Of a DNA stretch of 19,034 nucleotides, positions 7,976-15,214 are shown one piece after another (positions within the stretch are counted from its first letter, which is position 1; the number at the start of each line of letters is the position of its first letter). The notes below the pieces were generated by a model. The model saw only the letters and a list, made by a program, of their open reading frames with translations, made no database searches and was not told the origin of the DNA. This DNA is from GCA-2733415 sp049614485 (GTDB lineage: Bacteria > Bacteroidota > Bacteroidia > Flavobacteriales > Flavobacteriaceae), in contig JBMZDR010000030.1 of the NCBI GenBank assembly GCA_049614485.1, positions 1 through 19,034 on the forward strand, read 5' to 3'. Both the position numbers and the translations under genes were made by a program.

Positions 7976-10036
7976 TTAAGCAATACTTTCACCATTAGAA
8001 ACATCAGCTTCATCAGGGTTTACAAAAACTAATTTCCCGTCAGAATTTTCAGTCATTAAAATCATCCCTTCACTTTCTACGCCACGTAATTTTCTTGGCG
8101 CTAAGTTGACTAATACCGTTACTTGTTTTCCAATGATATCTTCAGGTTTAAAACTTTCAGCAATACCAGACACAATTGTTCTCGTGTCTAGTCCTGTATC
8201 AACTTTTAAAACCAATAGCTTTTTTGTTTTTGGCATTTTTTCAGCTTCAACAATAGTTCCGGTTCTTAAGTCTAACTTAGAAAAATCTTCAAAAGTAGCG
8301 GTCTCTTTTTGAGGTTCTACAACTTTGTTTGCTTTCTCGTTTTCCAATTTGATGTTTTCCAATCGATCTAATTGTTTTTGAATAGCTTCATCTTCAATTT
8401 GCGGGAATAAAATAGGAGCTTTTCCTTCTTTTATTTTATGTCCAGATGGTAACAAGTTGGTTTTTTCAGCAACATCGTTCCATTTTGTTTCTGGTTGTTG
8501 TAATAAGTCTTGTAATGTTTGAGATGCAAACGGTACAAATGGCTCACTTAAAGTCGCTAAAGCGGTTGCTATTTGTAATGCTACATACATAACTGTTTTT
8601 GTGCGCTCTTCATCTACTTTTACAGTTTTCCAAGGCTCTTGTTCTGCCAAGTATTTGTTTCCTAAACGCGCTAAATTCATCATTTTCAAGTTCGCTTCTC
8701 TAAAACGGTAGCGTTCAATAGAAAATGAAATATCTGCAGGAAATTGCTTCATTTCGTCTAAAGCTTCAATGTCAGCTTCAGTATATTCATTTGGCACTGG
8801 AATGATACCATCATAATATTTGTTAGTCAATACTAAAACTCTATTGATAAAGTTTCCGTAGTTATCTGCCAATTCTTTATTACGAGCTTGGAAATCTTTC
8901 CAAGTAAAATCGTTGTCTTTAGTTTCTGGTGCAGTTGCAGTTAATGTGTAACGTAACGCATCTTGCTTTCCTGGGAAATCTTCTAAATATTCATGTAACC
9001 AAACTGCCCAGTTTTTAGAAGTCGATAATTTATTACCTTCTAAATTCAAGAACTCATTTGCAGGTACATTATCTGGTAAAATATAACTTCCTTCTGCTTT
9101 TAACATTGCAGGGAAAATAATACAGTGGAATACAATATTATCCTTTCCTATAAAGTGTACCAACTTGGTGTCGTCACTTTTCCAATACGGTTCCCAGTCT
9201 TTTCCTTCGCGTTCTGCCCATTCTTTGGTTGCTGAAATATAACCGATTGGCGCGTCAAACCATACATATAATACTTTGCCGTCGCCACCTTCAACTGGAA
9301 CTGGAATTCCCCAGTCCAAATCTCTGGTTACAGCACGCGGACGTAAGCCATCGTCTAGCCATGATTTACATTGTCCGTACACATTCGATTTCCAATCCGA
9401 TTTATGGTCTTCTAAAATCCATTGTTTTAGGAAGGCTTCGTGTTTGTCTAAAGGTAAAAACCAGTGTTTTGTTTCTTTTAAAGATGGGACTGCGCCAGTA
9501 ATTGCCGATTTAGGATTAATTAAATCAGTTGCGTTATGACTCGTTCCGCATTTTTCACACTGATCACCATAACTTTCCTCGTTTCCACATTTAGGACAAG
9601 TTCCTACAACAAAACGGTCAGCTAAAAACTGATTTGCTTCAGCATCATATAATTGTTGTTCTACTTTTTCTACAAATTCTCCTTTTGCATCTAAAGTTTT
9701 GAAAAACTCAGAAGCTGTATCGTGGTGTACTTTTGCAGATGTTCTAGAATAATTGTCAAAAGAAATTCCGAAGTCCTCAAAAGATTTCTTGATAATACCA
9801 TTGTATTTGTCAACAACATCTTGAGGTGATACACCTTCCTTCTTAGCTTTAATAGTAATGGGCACACCATGTTCATCACTTCCGCAAACAAAGGCAACAT
9901 CTTTACCTAATAAACGTAAATAACGCGCGTAAATATCTGCAGGCACGTAAACGCCTGCCAAATGACCAATATGAATTGGGCCGTTAGTGTATGGTAATGC
10001 TGCTGTTAGGGTGTATCTTTTCGGATCTTGACTCAT
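7976..10036 (-). CDS. metG: Methionyl-tRNA synthetase
   Basis: A 686-residue class I synthetase that charges tRNA-Met with methionine. The HIGH motif is exact at residues 22-25. A Zn knuckle has cysteines at 147, 150, 160 and 163. The KMSKS loop reads KLSTS at 336-340, a variation I regard as usual in this clade. An anticodon-binding helical domain follows, then a C-terminal Trbp111-type tRNA-binding domain from about residue 580 (FEDFSKLDLRTGTIVEAEK to the end), which in other species promotes dimerisation and tRNA affinity. The open frame extends to an ATG at 10075, but the promoter box at 10058-10065 lies inside that extension, and MSQDPKRYTLTAALPYTNGP is the natural N-terminus, so I start at 10036. 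It converges on the DUF2200 gene. Confidence 0.97.
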   Translation of the reverse strand: MSQDPKRYTLTAALPYTNGPIHIGHLAGVYVPADIYARYLRLLGKDVAFVCGSDEHGVPITIKAKKEGVSPQDVVDKYNGIIKKSFEDFGISFDNYSRTSAKVHHDTASEFFKTLDAKGEFVEKVEQQLYDAEANQFLADRFVVGTCPKCGNEESYGDQCEKCGTSHNATDLINPKSAITGAVPSLKETKHWFLPLDKHEAFLKQWILEDHKSDWKSNVYGQCKSWLDDGLRPRAVTRDLDWGIPVPVEGGDGKVLYVWFDAPIGYISATKEWAEREGKDWEPYWKSDDTKLVHFIGKDNIVFHCIIFPAMLKAEGSYILPDNVPANEFLNLEGNKLSTSKNWAVWLHEYLEDFPGKQDALRYTLTATAPETKDNDFTWKDFQARNKELADNYGNFINRVLVLTNKYYDGIIPVPNEYTEADIEALDEMKQFPADISFSIERYRFREANLKMMNLARLGNKYLAEQEPWKTVKVDEERTKTVMYVALQIATALATLSEPFVPFASQTLQDLLQQPETKWNDVAEKTNLLPSGHKIKEGKAPILFPQIEDEAIQKQLDRLENIKLENEKANKVVEPQKETATFEDFSKLDLRTGTIVEAEKMPKTKKLLVLKVDTGLDTRTIVSGIAESFKPEDIIGKQVTVLVNLAPRKLRGVESEGMILMTENSDGKLVFVNPDEADVSNGESIA

Positions 10037-10057
10037 CTGTTCTAAAATTTTCAATTG

Positions 10058-10065
10058 CAAAAATA
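10058..10065 (-). promoter_or_regulatory. Candidate -7 promoter box of metG
   Basis: The minus strand reads TATTTTTG, matching TAnnTTTG, 21 bases before the chosen ATG. No clear -33 TTG is seen at proper spacing. The implied short leader supports the start at 10036. Confidence 0.5.
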
Positions 10066-10110
10066 CACAATACAAGTTATAACTGCCATAGTTTTATTAT
10101 TTTTACTACT

Positions 10111-11013
10111 ATGAATTTAACTCAACCAAAAGCCTTGCAAAGAGGCGATCTTGTAGCCATTGTGACTACTGCCCGAAAAATTGATAAAGAAGACATTCAA
10201 TTAGCTATTGAATTGTTAGAAAGTTGGGGTTTAAATGTTGTGCTCGGAAAAACGATTGGTTTGGAAGATAACCAGTACGGTGGAACTGATTTAGATCGCG
10301 CAACCGATTTCCAACAGGCGATGGACGACCCCGCTGTAAAAGCAATTTGGTGTGCCCGTGGTGGTTACGGAACTGTTCGAATAATAGATAGTTTAGACTT
10401 TACTCAATTTGTAAAAACCCCAAAATGGGTGATTGGCTTTTCTGATGTAACTGCGTTACATTCGCACTTGCATAATATGGGCATAGAAACACTGCATGCT
10501 GCAATGCCTATTACCGTAAAAGGAAACACGCCACAGGCATTAGCCTCTTTACAAAAAGACCTGTTTGGTTTTAAAAACAGTTATACAATACCACCAGTAG
10601 CCATAAATAAACTAGGCGAAGCTACAGGTGTTTTGGTCGGAGGTAATCTATCGATGTTGTATAGTTTGTTAGGCTCTCCATCGGCAATAGAAACCAAAGG
10701 GAAAATATTATTCATAGAAGATTTAGATGAGTATTTGTACCATGTAGATAGGATGCTAATGAACTTAAAACGCAACGGGTATTTTGATAATCTCGCTGGG
10801 CTTATTGTAGGTGGTATGACTAAAATGAACGACAATGATATTCCGTTTGGGAAAAACGCAGAAGAGATTATTTTAGATGCTGTTTCAGACTATGATTTTC
10901 CTGTCGCTTTTAATTTTCCTGCTGGCCATGTGAAAGATAACCGTTCATTACATTTTGGTAAAACTGTTGATTTTGTAGTGACTAACTCGGCAACGCATTT
11001 GAAGTTTATATAA
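10111..11013 (+). CDS. S66 family peptidase (LD-carboxypeptidase)
   Basis: A 300-residue serine peptidase of the MccF/LdcA family, which cleaves the L,D bond of murein tetrapeptides during peptidoglycan recycling in the cytoplasm; some relatives act on microcin C. The Ser-Glu-His set is visible: Ser111 in WVIGFSDVTALH, Glu203 in ILFIEDLDEYLYHVDRM, His273 in FPAGHVKDN. The early motif ARGGYGTVR (82-90) is also typical. The frame is open from ATG 9991, but that would overlap metG coding sequence; MNLTQPKALQRGDLVAIV at 10111 is the proper N-terminus. No signal peptide is seen, which fits the cytoplasmic LdcA type. yraN starts immediately after its stop codon, so the two are translationally linked. 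Confidence 0.93.
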   Translation: MNLTQPKALQRGDLVAIVTTARKIDKEDIQLAIELLESWGLNVVLGKTIGLEDNQYGGTDLDRATDFQQAMDDPAVKAIWCARGGYGTVRIIDSLDFTQFVKTPKWVIGFSDVTALHSHLHNMGIETLHAAMPITVKGNTPQALASLQKDLFGFKNSYTIPPVAINKLGEATGVLVGGNLSMLYSLLGSPSAIETKGKILFIEDLDEYLYHVDRMLMNLKRNGYFDNLAGLIVGGMTKMNDNDIPFGKNAEEIILDAVSDYDFPVAFNFPAGHVKDNRSLHFGKTVDFVVTNSATHLKFI

Positions 11014-11373
11014 ATGGCATTTCATATTGACCTAGGTAAAAAAGGAGAAGAATTAGCTGTAGTGCATTTACAAGATAAAGGCTATAAAATTCTAGAAACC
11101 AATTGGCGGTATTTAAAAGCTGAAATAGATATTATTGCTCAAAAAGAAAATACTTTAGCAGTTGTTGAAGTAAAAACCAGAAGCTCTGACGTGATTAGTA
11201 CTCCAGAAGATGCTGTAAACCCAAAGAAAATAAAATTATTAGTGAGCGCCGCTAATGAATATGTGATTCAAAATGACCTTGATGTAGAGGTGAGGTTTGA
11301 TATTATAGCTATACTTAAAAAAGGAAACGCCTTTTCAATAACTCATACTGAAGAGGCGTTTTTATTTTTCTAA
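11014..11373 (+). CDS. yraN: YraN/UPF0102 family putative endonuclease
   Basis: A 119-residue protein of normal family length with the restriction-endonuclease-like core: GEELAVVHLQ helix (11-20), NWRYLKAEIDIIA with Asp39, and VVEVKTR with Glu52 and Lys54, the PD-(D/E)xK arrangement. By family knowledge it is a predicted nuclease or Holliday-junction resolvase-like protein; its in vivo role is unsettled. The usual GEID is AEID here. The ATG follows the stop of the S66 peptidase gene with zero bases between, indicating one transcript. Its last codons double as the terminator hairpin (11325-11369). Confidence 0.93.
   Translation: MAFHIDLGKKGEELAVVHLQDKGYKILETNWRYLKAEIDIIAQKENTLAVVEVKTRSSDVISTPEDAVNPKKIKLLVSAANEYVIQNDLDVEVRFDIIAILKKGNAFSITHTEEAFLFF
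11325..11369 (+). terminator. Intrinsic terminator inside the 3' end of yraN
   Basis: AAACGCCTTTTCA (11325-11337) pairs with TGAAGAGGCGTTT (11349-11361) as a 13-bp stem with one U-G pair and an 11-base loop, followed by TTATTTTT. The wobble pairs only in the plus-strand RNA (it is A-C on the minus strand), which fits plus-strand termination. The stem and the U run are coding, ending 2 bases before the stop codon. Confidence 0.75.
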
Positions 11374-11385
11374 ACGGTATAGTTT

Positions 11386-12336
11386 CTACACAGTTTTTGT
11401 ACTTAAACTTTTTAGCATGACGTTTGTCATTTCTTTTAAGTCATAGTTGTGTTTCCAATTCCAATCGTTTTGTGCAGCAGTATCATCAATACTCATTGGC
11501 CAAGAATCTGCAATAGCTTGTCTGAAGTCTGGCGTATAACTTATTTTGAAGTCTGGTAAATGTGTTTTAATTTCTTTTGAAATCATATCAGGGGTAAAGC
11601 TAATACCACCTAAATTATATGACGATCTAATTTTAATAGACTCACTTGGAGCTTCCATAATACTCATTGTGGCACGAACGGCATCATCCATATACATCAT
11701 TGGCAAGGCAGTGTTTTCACTTAAAAAGCAGTCGTATGAATTGTCTTTAAGAGCTTTATGAAAAATATCCACGGCATAATCAGTAGTTCCTCCACCAGGT
11801 AATGTTTTCCAACTTATTAATCCAGGGTAGCGAATACTTCTTACATCTACACCGTATTTGTTATGGTAGTATTCGCACCAACGTTCACCGGTTTGTTTAG
11901 TGATTCCATATACTGTTGTTGGTTCCATTATGGTAAACTGCGGTGTGTTTTTTCTCGGTGTTGTTGGTCCGAAAACAGCAATACTAGATGGCCAAAATAG
12001 TTTTTTAATTAATCCGTCTTTTGCTAAATTTAACACATGAAATAATGAGTTCATATTTAAATCCCATGCTTTCATTGGAAACTGTTCTCCTGTAGCAGAA
12101 AGCATAGCGGCCAATAAATAGACATCGGTGATTTGGTGTTTTTCAACACAATTTTTAACCACATCATAATCCATTGCATTAATAATTTCAAAAGGACCAG
12201 AAGTCATTAATTCGTCTTTTCCTTCTCTAATATCTGCAGCAACGACGTTGTCATTACCATGTATTTGTCGTAATGACATTGTCAATTCAGAGCCAATTTG
12301 CCCGCAAGCACCGATAATTAATATTTTTGGAGTCAT
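11386..12336 (-). CDS. tdh: L-threonine 3-dehydrogenase, SDR (epimerase-like) type
   Basis: A 316-residue NAD-dependent oxidoreductase converting L-threonine to 2-amino-3-oxobutyrate. The Rossmann glycine motif is GACGQIG at 9-15; the catalytic Tyr143 and Lys147 lie in TVYGITK, with Ser117/118 in WPSSIAVFGP. The segments AWDLNMNSLFHVLNLAK, RSIRYPGLISW, GGGTTDYAVDIF and PMMYMDDAV closely follow the SDR-type threonine dehydrogenase I remember from Flavobacterium frigidimaris, rather than GalE-type epimerases. No kbl (2-amino-3-ketobutyrate CoA ligase) gene is in the window, so pathway context is missing. It converges on yraN with only 12 bases between the stops. A -7 box lies 23 bases before the ATG. 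Confidence 0.9.
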   Translation of the reverse strand: MTPKILIIGACGQIGSELTMSLRQIHGNDNVVAADIREGKDELMTSGPFEIINAMDYDVVKNCVEKHQITDVYLLAAMLSATGEQFPMKAWDLNMNSLFHVLNLAKDGLIKKLFWPSSIAVFGPTTPRKNTPQFTIMEPTTVYGITKQTGERWCEYYHNKYGVDVRSIRYPGLISWKTLPGGGTTDYAVDIFHKALKDNSYDCFLSENTALPMMYMDDAVRATMSIMEAPSESIKIRSSYNLGGISFTPDMISKEIKTHLPDFKISYTPDFRQAIADSWPMSIDDTAAQNDWNWKHNYDLKEMTNVMLKSLSTKTV

Positions 12337-12358
12337 GAGTATTTAAATTTAGGAATGA

Positions 12359-12366
12359 CAAATATA
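12359..12366 (-). promoter_or_regulatory. Candidate -7 promoter box of tdh
   Basis: The minus strand reads TATATTTG, an exact TAnnTTTG match 22 bases before the start codon. No TTG is found at the usual -33 spacing. Confidence 0.45.
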
Positions 12367-12416
12367 AATATTTCTTAAATTTATTGTTGTAAGAACTATG
12401 AATGCTTTTTTAAAAT

Positions 12417-12424
12417 TATATTTG
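12417..12424 (+). promoter_or_regulatory. Candidate -7 promoter box for the 12442-15148 gene run
   Basis: TATATTTG is an exact TAnnTTTG match 17 bases before the ATG at 12442. A start of transcription near 12429 would remove the upstream ATG at 12430 as a practical start. The nearest TTG upstream is 27 bases away, too far for a normal -33. Confidence 0.45.
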
Positions 12425-12441
12425 TGTAAATGCATTTTATA

Positions 12442-12924
12442 ATGAATAAATATACCTTAATAACTGTTTTGGTTCTTTTACTTTCCTGTAAAAGTGAAAC
12501 AGAAAGTGTAAACCCATCTCAAGACGTTAATTCTGTTAATGAAAATAAGAGTGTACAAAACGTAAATTGGGCTTTAAAAAGCAGTTCTGAATTTACTGAA
12601 AATTGGGCTGAAATTATAGCTTTTGAAGATGAGTTGAAACGTGTGTTAACTTCTGAAATTCAAACAGAAAAAGACATTGAACTATTAAAAAAAATAATGG
12701 GAGACGTTAAGTCCACATGTCCAGAACGTTTTAAAGTACCTGCCATTCAAGCAAGGATAAAAGTGCTTGAAACGGAAATATTAATGCTTGAACAAGAATT
12801 AAAAGACGGGGTATTAACAGATGTTTCTAATAAAAAACAACATATTCAAACGGCATATAATGTGTTTATAGGGCAAATAGAAGCCTTAATTTATAAAGAG
12901 AGAGATTATGAGAAATACAATTAA
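12442..12924 (+). CDS. Lipoprotein of unknown function
   Basis: A 160-residue protein with a lipoprotein signal: MNKYTLITVLVLLLSC with lipobox Cys16, so the mature protein starts at Cys16 and is probably membrane-anchored facing the periplasm or the surface. After a Ser/Asn-rich stretch (about 17-45) the rest is predicted helical with charged heptad-like segments, for example IQARIKVLETEILMLEQELKDG (about 107-128), which could be a short coiled coil. I do not recognise the family. I use the ATG at 12442 rather than 12430 because it gives the clean signal. The gene overlaps the next by 17 bases, so they are translationally coupled and probably functionally associated. Confidence 0.75.
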   Translation: MNKYTLITVLVLLLSCKSETESVNPSQDVNSVNENKSVQNVNWALKSSSEFTENWAEIIAFEDELKRVLTSEIQTEKDIELLKKIMGDVKSTCPERFKVPAIQARIKVLETEILMLEQELKDGVLTDVSNKKQHIQTAYNVFIGQIEALIYKERDYEKYN

Positions 12925-13411
12925 AATACTACTAATAGCACTTTTGTTAGTTTCAAGTAATTTTTCATTAGGGCAAAACTCTGCTGAAAAAGCGGCAATT
13001 AACACGGTTCTAACCAAATGGCATCAAGCAGCTTCTGAAGCAAATTATAATAATTACTTTAACGTTATGGCACCTGACGCTGTGTTTATAGGAACAGATG
13101 CTACTGAGAACTGGCAAAACAAGGCGTTTAAAACATTTTCAAAACCTTATTTTGATAAAGGAACAGCATGGAGTTTTACGGCTCTAGAACGTAATATTTA
13201 TGTAGATGAGAAATCAAATATAGCATGGTTTGACGAGTTGTTAGACACGCAAATGAAAATCTGTAGAGGGTCTGGAGTGTTGCAAAAAATTGACGGAAAT
13301 TGGAAAATAAAACATTATGTGCTATCAATGACTATACCTAATGAAAATGTTACAGAAGTTGTGGAAATAAAAAAAGCTCTGGAAGATGAGCTGATTGAAA
13401 AATTAAAATAA
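12908..13411 (+). CDS. Secreted NTF2-like / DUF4440 (SnoaL-type) protein
   Basis: A 167-residue protein. Residues 1-23 (MRNTIKILLIALLLVSSNFSLGQ) are a signal peptide. The mature part begins AEKAAINTVLTKWHQAASEANYNNYFNVMAPDAVFIGTD, the usual first helices and strand of the NTF2-like fold, then WFDELLDTQ and a final strand pattern GVLQKIDGNWKIKHYVLS typical of DUF4440/SnoaL-like domains. Such domains form a small cone-shaped pocket and serve as enzymes or ligand binders; no catalytic residue set identifies the ligand here. It overlaps the lipoprotein gene by 17 bases and precedes the cyclase gene by 7 bases. Periplasmic location is inferred from the signal peptide. Confidence 0.85.
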   Translation: MRNTIKILLIALLLVSSNFSLGQNSAEKAAINTVLTKWHQAASEANYNNYFNVMAPDAVFIGTDATENWQNKAFKTFSKPYFDKGTAWSFTALERNIYVDEKSNIAWFDELLDTQMKICRGSGVLQKIDGNWKIKHYVLSMTIPNENVTEVVEIKKALEDELIEKLK

Positions 13412-13418
13412 CTGAGTG

Positions 13419-14168
13419 ATGATATCTATAGCAAATGTTGAAATAGGTGGCCAGACCCACACCATAGATTTATCAAAACCACTTGATATTTCATTACCAT
13501 TAAATTTCAGTGAAAACAATCCTGTTGCATGGAATTTGACTGCGCCCAAAAAAGCACCAGTTGTTTTTGGCGATTGGATAGGAAGTGTGGCAAAAGGCGC
13601 TCCTACAAACTTTAACAACATCTATTTTAATCCGCATGCACATGGCACCCATACCGAGTGTGTAGGTCATATTACCAAAGAGTTTTATAGTATAAATGAT
13701 TGCTTGAAAACATTTTTTTTTACTGCAGAAGTTATAACGGTTAGCCCGCAAAAAAGTAATGATGATTATGTGATTACTAAAACACAATTGAAGGCAGTGA
13801 TGCAAACTAATCCTGACGCAATTGTTATTAGGACTTTACCTAATACAGAGCGTAAGTGTGCTCAAAAATATTCCGGAACAAATCCACCTTATCTTGATGT
13901 TGAAGCTACACGGTATCTTAAAGAAATAGGAGTAAAGCATTTATTGATTGATTTACCAAGCGTTGATAGAGAAGAAGATGAAGGAAAATTACTATCGCAC
14001 AATGTATTTTGGAATACTAGTGGCGAAATTAGATTTGACGCTACCATAACAGAGTTAATCTATGTACCAAGTACGGTTAATGATGGGGTGTATTTATTGA
14101 ACCTACAGATAGCTTCGTTTCATAATGATGCTGCACCAAGTAAACCCATCTTATATAAAATTAAATAA
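13419..14168 (+). CDS. Cyclase / kynurenine-formamidase-like hydrolase with variant metal motif
   Basis: A 249-residue protein of the cyclase family (Pfam Cyclase, PF04199), metal-dependent hydrolases related to arylformamidase (KynB). The signature region is NPHAHGTHTECVGH at residues 71-84; the family consensus is HxGTHxDxxxH, so the Asp is Glu80 here and the His two before the Gly is Ala74, with His73 and His75 either side. A later HNVFW near residue 192 matches the second conserved His region, and DLPSVDREEDEG precedes it. No signal peptide is visible. I start at ATG 13419 rather than the adjacent GTG at 13416. Substrate cannot be named: kynurenine formamidase is only the best-known relative, and no other tryptophan-catabolism gene is nearby. 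Confidence 0.85.
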   Translation: MISIANVEIGGQTHTIDLSKPLDISLPLNFSENNPVAWNLTAPKKAPVVFGDWIGSVAKGAPTNFNNIYFNPHAHGTHTECVGHITKEFYSINDCLKTFFFTAEVITVSPQKSNDDYVITKTQLKAVMQTNPDAIVIRTLPNTERKCAQKYSGTNPPYLDVEATRYLKEIGVKHLLIDLPSVDREEDEGKLLSHNVFWNTSGEIRFDATITELIYVPSTVNDGVYLLNLQIASFHNDAAPSKPILYKIK

Positions 14169-14171
14169 AAA

Positions 14172-14780
14172 ATGGACATTCTTTTAGGTATTATATTAGG
14201 CGCGTTATTATCTTATTTAGGGTTGGATTTTTTTAAACGAAAATCCAGAAAAGAAACCACGGAAAAACAATCTGCAATCTTGTTAGAGAAAATTACAAAT
14301 GTTTGTAAGTTGATTTCTGTTGAAGGTGATTTTTCTGAAATTTATCATTACGAAAATGTGAAAGAACGTTTTTTAAGTTTAATATCTAGTAAAAAGAAAG
14401 CCATTTTATTGGTAAATGCAAAAGCACATGTAGGTTATGACTTGTCTAAAATTACTTTAAAGTCAAACCCAAATTCTAAAACAATCGTAATTGAAGCCTT
14501 TCCTACAGCGGAGTTACTTTCAGTAGACGTAGACTTAAAATACTATGACAAGTCAGATGGATTATTTAATAAATTTCAAGCAGACGATTTAACAAGTTTA
14601 CAAAAAGAAGCTAAAGATTTTATTATTACAAAAATTCCAGAAAGTGGTTTATTAGATATAGCAAACAAAGAACTCCTTGAGGTTATAGGAATAATTAAAA
14701 ATATTGTAGAAACCATAGGATGGAAGTTGGATTATACGGCTTTAGAAATTAGTTCAGAATCAAAAAAATACCTTAAGTAA
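14172..14780 (+). CDS. DUF4230 domain membrane-anchored protein
   Basis: A 202-residue protein. Residues about 3-18 (ILLGIILGALLSYLGL) form a single N-terminal membrane anchor followed by the basic stretch FKRKSRKE. The remainder matches the DUF4230 pattern well: KITNVCKLISVEGDFSEIYHY, KKAILLVNAKAHVGYDLSKI, YYDKSDGLFNKFQADD and a C-terminal helix ending GWKLDYT. No function is established for the family that I know of. The positive residues follow the anchor, and which side the domain faces is not certain from the sequence. It lies 3 bases downstream of the cyclase gene and 8 bases upstream of the MmcQ-like gene, so it belongs to the same transcript. Confidence 0.88.
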   Translation: MDILLGIILGALLSYLGLDFFKRKSRKETTEKQSAILLEKITNVCKLISVEGDFSEIYHYENVKERFLSLISSKKKAILLVNAKAHVGYDLSKITLKSNPNSKTIVIEAFPTAELLSVDVDLKYYDKSDGLFNKFQADDLTSLQKEAKDFIITKIPESGLLDIANKELLEVIGIIKNIVETIGWKLDYTALEISSESKKYLK

Positions 14781-14788
14781 TTTAGACT

Positions 14789-15148
14789 ATGACTATTGAA
14801 GAATTTAGAAATTTTTGCCTGTCAAAGAAAGCCGTTACAGAACACTTTCCTTTTGATAAAGATACCTTAGTTTTTAAAGTTGCTGGAAAAATGTTTGCCC
14901 TAACCTCATTGAAAGATTGGGAATTAAACCGGCAATTTTTGAATTTAAAGTGTGACCCAGATTATGCTCAGGAATTACGCGCTGAATATAACAGTATTGA
15001 CCCTGGTTGGCACATGAGTAAAAAACATTGGAACTCAGTTAGAATTTGTAATGCTGATATCCCTTTAGAATTGGTTTATGAGTTGATAAACCAGTCCTAT
15101 GATTTAGTGGTAAAAAGCTTGACTAAAAAACAGCGTGAGGCTATGTAA
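14789..15148 (+). CDS. MmcQ/YjbR family protein
   Basis: A 119-residue protein of usual family length with the typical YjbR/MmcQ landmarks: MTIEEFRNFCLSKKAVTEHFPF, then VFKVAGKMFALTSL, LNLKCDPDYAQELR, the W-H-M-S-K-K-H-W-N core at about 73-81 (GWHMSKKHWNSV) and a closing helix ELVYELINQSYDLVVKSL. The family has a double-wing-like CyaY-related fold and is often annotated as DNA-binding, but direct functional evidence is thin. It is the last gene of the five-gene run and is followed by a strong terminator. Confidence 0.93.
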   Translation: MTIEEFRNFCLSKKAVTEHFPFDKDTLVFKVAGKMFALTSLKDWELNRQFLNLKCDPDYAQELRAEYNSIDPGWHMSKKHWNSVRICNADIPLELVYELINQSYDLVVKSLTKKQREAM

Positions 15149-15164
15149 ACGTTATTCAATTCAT

Positions 15165-15198
15165 ATAAAAAAGGAGGCCAAACAGCCTCCTTTTTTAT
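15165..15198. terminator. Bidirectional terminator between the MmcQ-like gene and the M56 peptidase gene
   Basis: ATAAAAAAGGAGGC (15165-15178) pairs with GCCTCCTTTTTTAT (15185-15198) around a CAAACA loop. A and T runs on both sides allow termination of both convergent transcripts. Confidence 0.92.
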
Positions 15199-15214
15199 CT
15201 TATCTCCAATGGTG

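Noticed and set aside
9229..9539. Two plus-strand frames inside metG
   Set aside because: They overlap the conserved catalytic region of methionyl-tRNA synthetase in antisense and lack recognisable domains.
9991..10110. N-terminal extension of the S66 peptidase
   Set aside because: The extra 40 residues are read from metG antisense and its promoter region; the family N-terminus starts at 10111.
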